A stretch of 14,198 nucleotides of DNA, from positions 1-14,198 of the forward strand of contig JAHFGF010000021.1 of NCBI GenBank assembly GCA_023247595.1, given 5' to 3'. This DNA comes from Candidatus Omnitrophota bacterium. GTDB taxonomy: Bacteria; Omnitrophota; Koll11; Zapsychrales; Fredricksoniimonadaceae. The position numbers and the translations under genes are program-made. Below are positions 1 through 7,748 of the stretch, one piece after another. Position 1 is the stretch's first letter, and each line of letters begins with the position of its first letter. Under the pieces are notes generated by a model. The model was not told the origin of the DNA. It saw nothing but the letters and a program-made list of their open reading frames with translations, and did no database searches.

Positions 1-1
1 G

Positions 2-1900
2 CAGTTTTACCGTCAGGAAAAAGTTGCCATCGCGCAGGGAAATATTATTGTTGAGAATGTCAAAGGCACAATCACCGGCGATAAGATGACGTACAATTTG
101 GAATCACAGACGGGAAATTTCACTAATGCCCATATTTTCACGGATCCGTTTTACGGCAAAGGGACTGTGATCTCAAAGGTGGGTCCTCAGCAAGTGACGA
201 TGCAGGACGGCTATTTAACGACGTGCGATCATGATAAGCCTCATTTCCGTCTGCAGGCCAAAAATATTACGGTTGAGCCCGGCAAGCAGGCCCGGGCTAA
301 AGGCGTTAAGATGTTTGTCGGTCCGGTGCCTTTGATGTATCTTCCCCGTTATACCCAAAACTTAACCGATCGCCATCCTCGTTATTCCTTGACCCCGGGA
401 TATTCCAAAGATTTTGGATTTTATGTGCTGCAGGCGTGGCGTTATGATTTTAATGAAAAAGTTAATGGGGTTTTTCACGCGGATTTGCGGGACCGCAAAG
501 GTGTTGGCGTCGGAAGCGATGTTAATTACAAGACAGAAAAATACGGCGAGGGCGCCATTCGGACTTATTATGCCAATGAATACAATATCGGCGATAAGCA
601 CATTTGGGAGAACCGTGAAGTAAAGGCTACGTACCGCGACCGCTACAAAGGCGAATGGTTTCATCGCTGGGAAGTTGATGACAACACATCCGCAACATGG
701 CAGTATTACCGGTTGAGTGACGCGGATTTTCTTAAAGATTTTTTCAAAAGAGAAAGCCGCAACGATCCCAATCCTCCGTCCTTTTTTGTTCTCACGCGTT
801 TGCTTAAATACGGCACCTTGGGTTTAACGGTTCAAACCCGTGTTAACCGGTTTAATACTGAGGTGGAACGTCTGCCGGAGTTGTCTTATAACCTAAGCAA
901 TCAAGCCTTGGGGACAACGGGTTTGTTCTTCAAAAACACCAGTTCCTATGTCAATCTCGTCAAGAAATTTGCCTCGCCTTCTGAGATAAACTTGGAAACA
1001 AAACGGGTGGACACTCAGAATGAACTTTCTTACCCCATGAAAATAGCCTTTTTGGAATTCAAGCCCTACGTCGCGGGACAGCAGACCTATTACAGCCGTA
1101 CGATTAACCGCGAAGATTATAATTCCGTCCGGGGGCAGTTTAAAACAGGCGCGGATTTGGGCACCAAGTTTTCCAGGGTTTATGACGTGCACGGAAAATT
1201 CCTCGGCGGTGAAATCAGCCGCCTGCGCCATATCATCGCGCCTTCGATTTCGTATTTTTATGCGCATGATCCATCCATTGAATCATCTAAGCTCGATCAG
1301 TTTGATTCCATTGATTCGCTGGAACGCAGCCATCGAATCAGTCTTGCCTTGGAAAATAAACTGCAGACCAAACGCAACGGACTTCCGGTTGACCTGGCGC
1401 GTTTAATTCTGGAGACGCCGTTTTTGTTAAAAGAAGACCCTGGTAAAGGCGGTTTTGGAGATGTAGTTACCAAGCTCGAATTAAGTCCCGCTGATTGGCT
1501 GAGACTTTCCAGCGATGTTGATTACGACACGCACAACGATCAACTAAAAACGATTAACTACGATATCTATATCAATGACCCTGATAAGGGAAGATGGTAT
1601 TTAAATCTGGGTGAGCGTTACAACAGGGATGTTGATAATCAGTTTACGACAGAACTTGGTTATGTGATTAACCCGATTTGGCGTTTTAAAGTTTATCAGC
1701 AGTTTGACGTCGAGAGCGGCATCAATAAAGAGCAGCAGTACGCGCTCATCAGGGATTTACATGAGTGGGAAATGGAAGTCAACTTTAATCATACCCGGGG
1801 TGATGGCAGTCAAATTTTATTGATATTTCGTTTGAAGGCATTCCCGGATTTGGCCATTGATGCATCCACCGGTTTTAATAAACGAAAAGTAAGACAATAA
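2..1900 (+). CDS. lptD: LPS-assembly protein LptD (OstA family), 5'-partial
   Basis: The reading frame is open from base 2, with no start or stop before the first ATG at 86, so the gene begins upstream of the window; 632 residues are visible. LptD is the outer-membrane beta-barrel that, with LptE, inserts LPS into the outer leaflet. The first ~40 visible residues (FYRQEKVAIAQGNIIVEN) look like the end of the periplasmic OstA/LptA-like beta-jellyroll domain. The segment LTTCDHDKPHFRLQAKNITV followed by a VGPVPLMYLPRY stretch is typical of the LptD barrel entry. The rest is rich in alternating aromatic and polar residues with YxxR/WxF patterns, as expected of a barrel. Only one Cys is obvious in the visible barrel entry, so the E. 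coli disulfide pattern is not evident. The following gene starts 27 bp downstream, linking LPS assembly to sugar synthesis. Family call is firm; orthology to a specific LptD subgroup is not. Confidence 0.85.
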   Translation, partial: QFYRQEKVAIAQGNIIVENVKGTITGDKMTYNLESQTGNFTNAHIFTDPFYGKGTVISKVGPQQVTMQDGYLTTCDHDKPHFRLQAKNITVEPGKQARAKGVKMFVGPVPLMYLPRYTQNLTDRHPRYSLTPGYSKDFGFYVLQAWRYDFNEKVNGVFHADLRDRKGVGVGSDVNYKTEKYGEGAIRTYYANEYNIGDKHIWENREVKATYRDRYKGEWFHRWEVDDNTSATWQYYRLSDADFLKDFFKRESRNDPNPPSFFVLTRLLKYGTLGLTVQTRVNRFNTEVERLPELSYNLSNQALGTTGLFFKNTSSYVNLVKKFASPSEINLETKRVDTQNELSYPMKIAFLEFKPYVAGQQTYYSRTINREDYNSVRGQFKTGADLGTKFSRVYDVHGKFLGGEISRLRHIIAPSISYFYAHDPSIESSKLDQFDSIDSLERSHRISLALENKLQTKRNGLPVDLARLILETPFLLKEDPGKGGFGDVVTKLELSPADWLRLSSDVDYDTHNDQLKTINYDIYINDPDKGRWYLNLGERYNRDVDNQFTTELGYVINPIWRFKVYQQFDVESGINKEQQYALIRDLHEWEMEVNFNHTRGDGSQILLIFRLKAFPDLAIDASTGFNKRKVRQ

Positions 1901-1927
1901 TAGAAAGACTAAAGGAGTTTTATAACA

Positions 1928-3253
1928 ATGAATATTGCGATTATTGGTGCGGGGTATGTTGGTTTGGTGACTAGCGTATGCCTGGCGCACATTGGTCATA
2001 CCGTTAGTTGTGTAGACAATAATAAAGATAAGGTGAAAAGTTTGCTGGCCGGGCATATTCCGATTTATGAGCCGGGCTTAGAGGAGATTTTAAAAGAATG
2101 CGTCCGTAAGAAAAAATTAACATTCACGCATTCCATCGCTGAGGCGAGCAAGAATGCAGAGGTGATTTTTATCGCGGTCGGCACGCCGTCTAAAGCAAAC
2201 GGCGACGCTGATTTGACTTATGTGGAAAATGTCGCCCGTGAGATTGCCGGTGTCATGACGTCCTATAAATTGATCGTTGAAAAATCAACGGTTCCGGCTG
2301 AAACAGGTTTGAAGATTGAACGCACCATTAAACTGAATCTGCCGAAAAAGTTTAAGAGCGGCCAGAAGGTTCTTTTGGATTTTGACGTGGCATCCAATCC
2401 GGAGTTTTTACGCGAAGGTTCCGCTGTTCATGATTTCATGAATCCGGACCGTATTGTCATCGGGGTGGAATCCAAAAAAGCGGAAAATTTGTTAAAAGAA
2501 ATTTATAAACCGCTTAAAGCTAAAATTGTTGTGACGAATATCAGCTCGGCTGAAATGATTAAACACGCCTCCAATTCTTTTTTGGCCACAAAGATTTCTT
2601 TTATCAATGCCGTCAGCCAGATTTGCGATCGCGTCGGCGCGGATGTCTTGAAAGTCGCCGAAGGTATGGGGTTTGATAAACGCATCGGCAGGCAATTTCT
2701 CGATGCCGGTATCGGATACGGCGGCAGCTGTTTTCCAAAAGACGTGGACGCGTTTATCCGTTTAAGCGAAAAAAGCGGTTATGATTTTCGTCTTTTGAGA
2801 GAAGTCAGAGAAATCAATGAGCATCAGAAAAAGTCGTTTTTGAAATTGATTGAAGATAAACTGTGGATCCTGCGTGATAAAACCGTCGGTGTTTTGGGGT
2901 TGGCGTTTAAACCGAATACCGATGATATGCGCAGCGCGGCATCGCTTGATATCATTACGGCGCTTCAAAAAGAGGGCGCGAAAATTAAAGCCTATGATCC
3001 CAAGGCTATGGAGAACGCGCAGAAGATGCTCAAAAATGTTGTTTACGGCAAAGACGCTTACGCGGTCGCGAAAGATTGCGACTGCCTGCTGTTGTTAACG
3101 GAATGGGAAGAGTTTAAAAAATTAGATTTTGCCAAGATTGGCCGCAGTATGCGTCAGGCGGTTTTATTTGACGGGCGAAATTTTTATGACCGAAATGAAA
3201 TAGAAAAATTAGGTTTTGAATATTTTGGTATCGGCCGGGGCCGTGCCTCTTAG
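1928..3253 (+). CDS. ugd: UDP-glucose 6-dehydrogenase
   Basis: This 441-residue protein belongs to the UDP-glucose/GDP-mannose dehydrogenase family and should oxidise UDP-glucose to UDP-glucuronate with two NAD+ in the cytoplasm. The N-terminal Rossmann motif GAGYVGLV (G7, G9, G12) binds NAD. SNPEFLREGSA is the conserved central motif, and GIGYGGSCFPKDV carries the catalytic nucleophile Cys268. LGLAFKPNTDDMRSAAS marks the C-terminal UDP-binding domain. Length matches the family (about 440). The start is supported by AAGGAG at 1912-1917. The gene lies directly after lptD and 16 bp before a second dehydrogenase. Together with the decarboxylase at 4596 it gives a UDP-glucose to UDP-glucuronate to UDP-xylose route. 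The SCFPKDV motif distinguishes it from the GHCIPxDP type encoded next. Substrate is inferred from family motifs and context. Confidence 0.9.
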   Translation: MNIAIIGAGYVGLVTSVCLAHIGHTVSCVDNNKDKVKSLLAGHIPIYEPGLEEILKECVRKKKLTFTHSIAEASKNAEVIFIAVGTPSKANGDADLTYVENVAREIAGVMTSYKLIVEKSTVPAETGLKIERTIKLNLPKKFKSGQKVLLDFDVASNPEFLREGSAVHDFMNPDRIVIGVESKKAENLLKEIYKPLKAKIVVTNISSAEMIKHASNSFLATKISFINAVSQICDRVGADVLKVAEGMGFDKRIGRQFLDAGIGYGGSCFPKDVDAFIRLSEKSGYDFRLLREVREINEHQKKSFLKLIEDKLWILRDKTVGVLGLAFKPNTDDMRSAASLDIITALQKEGAKIKAYDPKAMENAQKMLKNVVYGKDAYAVAKDCDCLLLLTEWEEFKKLDFAKIGRSMRQAVLFDGRNFYDRNEIEKLGFEYFGIGRGRAS

Positions 3254-3269
3254 ACGAAAGGATTAAAAA

Positions 3270-4571
3270 ATGTCAGCCAGTTTAGTTCAGAAAATCAAAT
3301 CAAGAAAAGCAAAGATTGCCGTCGTGGGTTTGGGTTACGTCGGTTTACCCTTGGCGGTTAGTTTCGCCAGAAAAGGTTTTACTGTTTTCGGGATTGATAA
3401 GGATGAGGATCGTGTCCGCCGGATTCAAAATCGCGAAAGCTATATTACTGACCTTAAAACATCAGAACTTGTTGAAGTGATTAAAAACGGCAAATTTTCT
3501 GCCGGGACCAGTTCCGATGTGCTGGGACAGGCGGATGCTATCATCATTTGCGTGCCGACGCCGTTGCGCCGAAAATATACGCCGGATATTTCTTATATCG
3601 TCAGCGCGGTTAAAGATGTGGCGCAGAATTTAAAGAAAGGCCAGCTCATTGTTCTTGAGAGTACGACTTATCCTGGAACGACGGAAGAAATGATCAAGCC
3701 TGTTTTGGAGCTGAATAACTGCAAAGTCGGCCGTGATTTTTACGCATCGTTCTCGCCGGAACGCATTGACCCGGGCAACAAGCATTTTGATGTCACCCGT
3801 ATCCCTAAATTAGTCGGCGGCATCACGCCCAAATGCGGGGAATTAACAAAACTTCTTTATAATCAGATCATCAAAGAAGTTCATCTCTTATCCTGCGCCC
3901 GCGCGGCGGAAATGGCTAAGCTGCTGGAAAATTCTTTTCGCATCATCAACATCGGATGGATCAATGAAGTGGCCATGATGTGCCATAAATTAAACATCGA
4001 TGTCTGGGAAGTTATTGACGCGGCCAAGACCAAACCGTTTGGTTTTATGGCTTTTTATCCGGGGCTCGGCGTCGGCGGGCATTGTATTCCGGATGACCCG
4101 TTGTACCTCTATTGGAAAGCCAAGCAGTATGGTTTTAGTTCTAAGTATATTAAACTTTCAGCTGATACCAATAACAACATGCCGGCTTACGCCATCAAAT
4201 GCTTGGCCAGCGTGCTTGTCAGCCGGAAGAAATCATTGAAGGGCGCTAAACTGCTTGTTTTGGGCGCGACCTACAAACGGGATGTTAAGGATCTTCGCAA
4301 GTCGCCGTCTCTGAATTTGATCAATCTTTTAAACAAATCAAAAGCAGTGGTGGATTATCATGACCCAATTGTTTCGTATCTGGCCATCGAAGGGCTGAAT
4401 ATGAAGTCGGTTGCGATTACGCCGGAAAATATTAAGAAGTACGACTGCGTTTTGGTGGCTGTTGATCATACAGCGGTTGATTACGCCCTTATCGCCAAGC
4501 ATGCCAAATTGGTTTTTGATATCCGAAATGTCTATAAAGGAAAAGCAGCCAAGAATATTGTGCGGTTTTAA
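3270..4571 (+). CDS. UDP-N-acetylglucosamine-type 6-dehydrogenase (WbpA/TviB-like)
   Basis: This is a 433-residue nucleotide-sugar dehydrogenase from the same superfamily as the preceding Ugd but from a different subfamily. The NAD-binding motif is GLGYVGLP (residues 20-27). SFSPERIDPGN and IPKLVGG are characteristic of the UDP-HexNAc dehydrogenases WbpA, TviB and CapL. The catalytic Cys272 sits in GVGGHCIPDDP, a signature of that group. LGATYKRDVKDLRKSPS marks the C-terminal domain. It probably oxidises UDP-GlcNAc or UDP-ManNAc at C6 to a uronic acid using NAD+. A good Shine-Dalgarno (GAAAGGA) precedes the ATG, and it is tightly spaced between ugd and the UDP-xylose synthase gene, so the three are probably co-transcribed. 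The exact substrate (GlcNAc, GalNAc or ManNAc series) cannot be told from motifs. No dedicated partner such as a WbpB or WbpE homologue is obvious in the window. Confidence 0.85.
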   Translation: MSASLVQKIKSRKAKIAVVGLGYVGLPLAVSFARKGFTVFGIDKDEDRVRRIQNRESYITDLKTSELVEVIKNGKFSAGTSSDVLGQADAIIICVPTPLRRKYTPDISYIVSAVKDVAQNLKKGQLIVLESTTYPGTTEEMIKPVLELNNCKVGRDFYASFSPERIDPGNKHFDVTRIPKLVGGITPKCGELTKLLYNQIIKEVHLLSCARAAEMAKLLENSFRIINIGWINEVAMMCHKLNIDVWEVIDAAKTKPFGFMAFYPGLGVGGHCIPDDPLYLYWKAKQYGFSSKYIKLSADTNNNMPAYAIKCLASVLVSRKKSLKGAKLLVLGATYKRDVKDLRKSPSLNLINLLNKSKAVVDYHDPIVSYLAIEGLNMKSVAITPENIKKYDCVLVAVDHTAVDYALIAKHAKLVFDIRNVYKGKAAKNIVRF

Positions 4572-4595
4572 TTATAAGTTTTAGGAAAGGTTGAT

Positions 4596-5540
4596 ATGAG
4601 TTCTCGAAAGAAAGTTGCGGTCGTAACCGGAGGCGCTGGTTTTTTGGGCAGCCATTTGTGCGATTTTTTTGTTGAAGAAAATTTCAAGGTTTTTGCGGTT
4701 GATAATTTAATCACCGGAAATCTTAGAAATATCGATCAGCACAAAAGAAATAAAGATTTTACCTTTGTTAAGCACGATGTTTCCAAAGAAATCAAGATTT
4801 CCGGTCCGGTTGATTATATTCTTCATTTCGCGTCTCCAGCGAGCCCGGTTGATTATTTGAATCATCCCATCCCGACCCTCAAAGTAGGATCCTTAGGAAC
4901 GCACAATGCCTTAGGGTTGGCCAAGGCCAAGAAAGCAACCTTTCTGATGGCATCCACGTCGGAAGTTTATGGAGACCCGCTGGAGCATCCTCAGAAGGAA
5001 ACTTATTGGGGGCATGTCAATCCGATTGGGCCGCGCGGTGTTTATGACGAAGCCAAACGGTTTTCCGAGGCGATAACTTTGGCCTATCATCGGGAACATA
5101 AAATCGATACGAAAATTGTCAGGATTTTTAATACCTATGGCCCGCGCATGCGCATCAAAGACGGCCGGGTTGTTCCGAATTTTATTGACCAGGCTTTGCA
5201 TGGTAAGTCCTTGACGGTTTACGGCAAGGGCAACCAGACCAGGTCGTTTTGTTACTATTCCGATCTCATCAATGGAATTTTGAAATTGTTATTCTCCAAG
5301 GAAACAGGGCCTATTAATATCGGAAACCCGAGGGAGTTTACAATTTTGGAATTCGCTAAAATGGTTCAGAATTTTACCGGGAGCAAAAGCAAAATCATTT
5401 ATGAGCCCCTGCCAAAAGATGATCCGCAGCAGCGCCGTCCTGATATTACGCTAGCCCGAACCAAATTAAAATGGGAACCCAAAGTGCCGCTGGAACAGGG
5501 TTTAAGGGAAACAATTGATTGGTTTAAAGAAAGGTTATAG
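4596..5540 (+). CDS. uxs: UDP-glucuronate decarboxylase (UDP-xylose synthase)
   Basis: This 314-residue extended SDR should decarboxylate UDP-glucuronate to UDP-xylose using tightly held NAD+. The Rossmann motif GGAGFLG includes G12, G15 and G18. [11 protein letters not shown] and STSEVYGDP (Glu123) are the hallmark UXS motifs that separate it from 4-epimerases and 4,6-dehydratases. The catalytic YxxxK is Y150-DEA-K154 in [11 protein letters not shown], and QQRRPDIT near the C-terminus is the family's conserved arginine region. Length is typical of bacterial UXS. The start is supported by AGGAAAGG about 5 bp upstream. It closes the well-spaced block that starts with ugd, which supplies its substrate. 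Its TAG stop overlaps the first unit of the inverted heptad repeat that follows. UXS identity is strong; an alternative UDP-apiose/xylose synthase role is less likely given the short length. Confidence 0.88.
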   Translation: MSSRKKVAVVTGGAGFLGSHLCDFFVEENFKVFAVDNLITGNLRNIDQHKRNKDFTFVKHDVSKEIKISGPVDYILHFASPASPVDYLNHPIPTLKVGSLGTHNALGLAKAKKATFLMASTSEVYGDPLEHPQKETYWGHVNPIGPRGVYDEAKRFSEAITLAYHREHKIDTKIVRIFNTYGPRMRIKDGRVVPNFIDQALHGKSLTVYGKGNQTRSFCYYSDLINGILKLLFSKETGPINIGNPREFTILEFAKMVQNFTGSKSKIIYEPLPKDDPQQRRPDITLARTKLKWEPKVPLEQGLRETIDWFKERL

Positions 5541-5597
5541 CGTCTAGCGTTTGGTGTTTAGGCCCAACTCAACGCTAACCGCTCAACGCTAACCGCT
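5539..5597. repeat. Inverted degenerate heptad repeat (agcgKtK units)
   Basis: The whole gap between the decarboxylase and the ThDP gene is one self-complementary repeat. The left arm holds 7-bp units agcgtct, agcgttt, ggtgttt at 5539-5559. After a short spacer, the right arm (5568-5597) holds ctcaacg, ctaaccg, ctcaacg, ctaaccg, ct, which is the same heptad on the other strand. Within the right arm a 14-bp unit is exactly duplicated (5568-5581 and 5582-5595). The transcript could form a long imperfect hairpin. It overlaps the upstream TAG stop and ends 3 bp before the next ATG. There is no T-run, so it is not a standard terminator. Confidence 0.75.
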
Positions 5598-5600
5598 GAT

Positions 5601-6212
5601 ATGATCACTAAAGAAGACATCGTTAAATTCGAGCAGGAGATCGCCGAGATATTTGCCACCGGCGTTATCCGTGCACCAGTTCATTTAAGGGCTGGGCGGG
5701 AAGATGAACTGATTAGAATTTTTAAAGAAAATGCCATCGGTCCCGATGATTATGTTTTCGGCTTCTGGGATTCTCATGAACTAGCCTTGTTAAAAGGCGT
5801 TCCTCGTGAAGAATTAAAGCAGGCCATTGTCGACGGAAAAAGTATTTCGCTTTGTTTTCCAAAATATAAAGTGCTCTGTTCAGGTATTGTCGGCAGTTTG
5901 ATGGGAACAGCGGCTGGTGTTGCCTGGTCTTTAAAGAATCAGAATAAAAAAGGCCGTGTTTATTTGTTTTGCGGCGATATGTCGGCCGAAACCGGAATTT
6001 TTCATGAGGCCATTAAGTATATTTATAATTTTGATTTACCGGCGACGTTTATTGTTTGCGACAACGGAGTGAGCGTCATGACCGACACCCGCGCGACCTG
6101 GGGCCGTCCGGAACCATGGTTTAAGGGCACCAAATACGAGAAGAACATTATTTATTTTAAATACACCAATGGATATCCACATTCTGGTTTAGGTAAATTA
6201 ATTAAATTCTGA
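5601..6212 (+). CDS. ThDP-dependent enzyme, E1-alpha/transketolase-N-like PP domain
   Basis: This 203-residue protein resembles the cofactor-binding half of the pyruvate dehydrogenase E1 alpha subunit, but it is far shorter than usual E1 alpha (about 320-360). The ThDP/Mg motif is recognisable but modified. GDM (G125-D126-M127) stands where GDG is typical, followed by SAETGIFHEA and, about 27 residues on, D154-N155-G156 where NN is typical. The metal-binding Asp and the second Asn are kept. The partner domain is encoded 15 bp downstream. The pair probably makes a heteromeric carboligase or decarboxylase transferring a two-carbon or acyl unit, perhaps to a keto-sugar; no E2 or E3 gene is nearby. 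I see no Shine-Dalgarno before the ATG, which follows the heptad repeat directly. The family call is good; substrate and reaction are unknown. Confidence 0.78.
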   Translation: MITKEDIVKFEQEIAEIFATGVIRAPVHLRAGREDELIRIFKENAIGPDDYVFGFWDSHELALLKGVPREELKQAIVDGKSISLCFPKYKVLCSGIVGSLMGTAAGVAWSLKNQNKKGRVYLFCGDMSAETGIFHEAIKYIYNFDLPATFIVCDNGVSVMTDTRATWGRPEPWFKGTKYEKNIIYFKYTNGYPHSGLGKLIKF

Positions 6213-6227
6213 GTTGAGAGAGGTTTT

Positions 6228-6764
6228 ATGAAGTATTTTGACGAGCTTAAACGGACAATGGAATGGTTAGCCCAGCAGCCGAAGACAATTTTCGTCGGGC
6301 AAACAGTGGCCGGGCCGGGGACGTTTATGTTCCAAACTTTGCGGGATTGCCCCAAAGAGCGTTGTCTCGAAATGCCGATTAATGAAAGTTTTCAAATGCA
6401 GTTTACTATTGGTCTTGCTTTGGACGGTTATGTGCCGGTTTCTGTTTATCCGCGGCAGAATTTTCTGCTCTTGGCCGCCGGTGACATGGCCAATATGCTG
6501 GATAAAATTCCTGCCATTAGTTCCAATCAATGGCTGCCGAAAGTTTTGATCCGTGTGGCGGCCGGCCCGGATTCGCCGGTTCATCCAGGGCATCAGCATG
6601 TCGGTAATTATGCTGAAGCCTTTCGAAAAATGTTTCACTCAATTGAAGTGGTTGAATTAAATGAACCCGAAGATATTTTTCCGGCATACAAAAACGCGCT
6701 TGAGCGTTCTGACAATCGTTCGACAATGTTAATTGAGCACGGTAATTATTATCAGCAGAAATAG
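6228..6764 (+). CDS. ThDP-dependent enzyme, E1-beta/transketolase-C-like Pyr domain
   Basis: This 178-residue protein matches only the N-terminal pyrimidine-binding (Pyr) domain of E1 beta or transketolase. MPINESFQMQFTIGLALDGY carries Glu53, the conserved acid that activates the ThDP aminopyrimidine. VAAGPDSPVHPGHQHVGNYA corresponds to the conserved Gly/His-rich segment near the active site. The C-terminal transketolase domain found in normal E1 beta (about 325 residues) is absent, and the ORF ends cleanly with its own stop. A strong Shine-Dalgarno (GAGAGAGG) precedes the ATG, and the gene is 15 bp after its probable partner. With that gene it should form an alpha2beta2-like holoenzyme with ThDP bound at the interface. 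Similar short split ThDP enzymes exist, for example sulfopyruvate decarboxylase ComD/ComE, but the motifs here look more E1-like. Substrate unknown. Confidence 0.78.
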   Translation: MKYFDELKRTMEWLAQQPKTIFVGQTVAGPGTFMFQTLRDCPKERCLEMPINESFQMQFTIGLALDGYVPVSVYPRQNFLLLAAGDMANMLDKIPAISSNQWLPKVLIRVAAGPDSPVHPGHQHVGNYAEAFRKMFHSIEVVELNEPEDIFPAYKNALERSDNRSTMLIEHGNYYQQK

Positions 6765-6770
6765 AAAAGC

Positions 6771-6799
6771 GTAGGGGCGGGTTTTAAACCCGCCCCTAC
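6771..6799. repeat. GTAGGGGCGG palindrome (14-bp arms)
   Basis: This is a near-perfect palindrome: a gtaggggcgggttt arm at 6771-6784 and its exact complement at 6786-6799, centred on 6785. It is GC-rich outside with a TTTTAAA core and would fold into a very stable hairpin in DNA or RNA. It fills most of the gap between the ThDP Pyr-domain gene and the next SDR gene, ending 7 bp before the ATG at 6807. A decayed relative sits at 10703-10729. No T-tract follows, so a classical terminator is unlikely. Confidence 0.8.
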
Positions 6800-6806
6800 A
6801 GATTAT

Positions 6807-7748
6807 ATGAACAAAAAATCGCGCATCCTTATCGTCGGTCATTCGGACGCTGTGGAAAATTCCCTTAGGCAGTATTTTAAATCCAATAAGTATGCGCGTG
6901 TTTATTCCAGCAGTTCTTTGAAAATTGATTTTTTAAAGCAGGCCTCGGTTGAAAATTTCTTCAAGAAGTATAAACCGGAATATGTTTTTTTGGGTTCCAT
7001 CCGCTCCGGCGGGATTGTGGCCAATCAAAAATTCGCAGCGCAGTTTATCTATGAAAATCTGCAGTGCCAGAATCATGTGATCCACGCGGCCTTTAAAACC
7101 GGCGTTAAGAAGTTGTTGTATTATGGCGCATCCTGCGCGTATCCCAAAGAAGCAAAGCAGCCAATCGCGGAAGAAAGTTTTTTAACGGGTAAACTGGAAG
7201 ATTCCAGCGAACCATACGCGGTCGCAAAGATTGCCGGGATGAAATTATGCCAAACATATAACCGCCAATATGGGTTTAAAGCCATCGTCGCAGTTCCGTC
7301 AACTGTCTACGGCCCCGGCAGTGATACGGATGTGGCAACAGCCCATGTCATGGGCGCGTTAATTTCAAAATTTCACCATGCGGTTAAGACCGGCCAAAAA
7401 GAAGTCGTGGTTTGGGGCAGCGGAAAACCCCGCAGAGAATTTATATTTACGGATGATTTTGTATCCGGTTCAGTGTTTCTGATGAGGCATTATCAAGATT
7501 CTCAAATTATTAATCTGGGTGTCGGGCACGATGTTTCTATTTATGATTTGTCTAAACAGATTGCGAAAGTTTTTAAGTTTAAAGGAAAAATTGTTTTTGA
7601 TAGTTCCAAACCGGACGGGGCGATGCGCAAACTTCTAAATAATAAACGCATCACATCCTTGGGATGGAAGCCGAAAAAGGCTTTAACCGAGGGAATTACT
7701 GAAACATGCGCTTGGTATTCGAAACAAGTGAAGTCCGATGGATATTAA
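6807..7748 (+). CDS. GDP-L-fucose-synthase-like SDR (WcaG/Fcl family), unusual active site
   Basis: This 313-residue extended SDR aligns by eye with GDP-4-keto-6-deoxymannose 3,5-epimerase/4-reductase (Fcl). Shared landmarks are GASCAYPK, YAVAKIAGMKLCQTYNRQYG and VWGSGKPRREFIFTDD. The epimerase acid/base pair is present (Cys110 and His180, matching E. coli Cys109/His179), as is the YxxxK pair (Tyr137, Lys141). Two features are odd. The Rossmann glycine motif reads G11-HS-D14-AV-E17 instead of GxxGxxG. Ala108 also replaces the Ser of the catalytic triad (Ser107 in E. coli). Cofactor binding or reduction may therefore be altered. In a GDP-heptose context it could act on a GDP-4-keto-6-deoxyheptose, like the related Campylobacter enzymes. 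No Shine-Dalgarno is visible behind the upstream palindrome. The 3' end overlaps the next gene by 11 bp. Confidence 0.75.
   Translation: MNKKSRILIVGHSDAVENSLRQYFKSNKYARVYSSSSLKIDFLKQASVENFFKKYKPEYVFLGSIRSGGIVANQKFAAQFIYENLQCQNHVIHAAFKTGVKKLLYYGASCAYPKEAKQPIAEESFLTGKLEDSSEPYAVAKIAGMKLCQTYNRQYGFKAIVAVPSTVYGPGSDTDVATAHVMGALISKFHHAVKTGQKEVVVWGSGKPRREFIFTDDFVSGSVFLMRHYQDSQIINLGVGHDVSIYDLSKQIAKVFKFKGKIVFDSSKPDGAMRKLLNNKRITSLGWKPKKALTEGITETCAWYSKQVKSDGY

Noticed and set aside
893..1267. Minus-strand ORF of 124 codons inside lptD
   Set aside because: It lies wholly within the clear LptD frame and shows no family motif or ribosome binding site worth citing.
1928..4571. Two adjacent nucleotide-sugar dehydrogenases as a recent tandem duplication
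   Set aside because: They share only superfamily motifs and have different catalytic signatures (GSCFPKD versus GHCIPDD), so they are distinct subfamilies brought together, not recent copies.
5601..6764. The two short ThDP genes as one gene broken by a frameshift
   Set aside because: Each has its own start and clean stop, the second has a strong Shine-Dalgarno, and the split matches the natural domain boundary between PP and Pyr domains.
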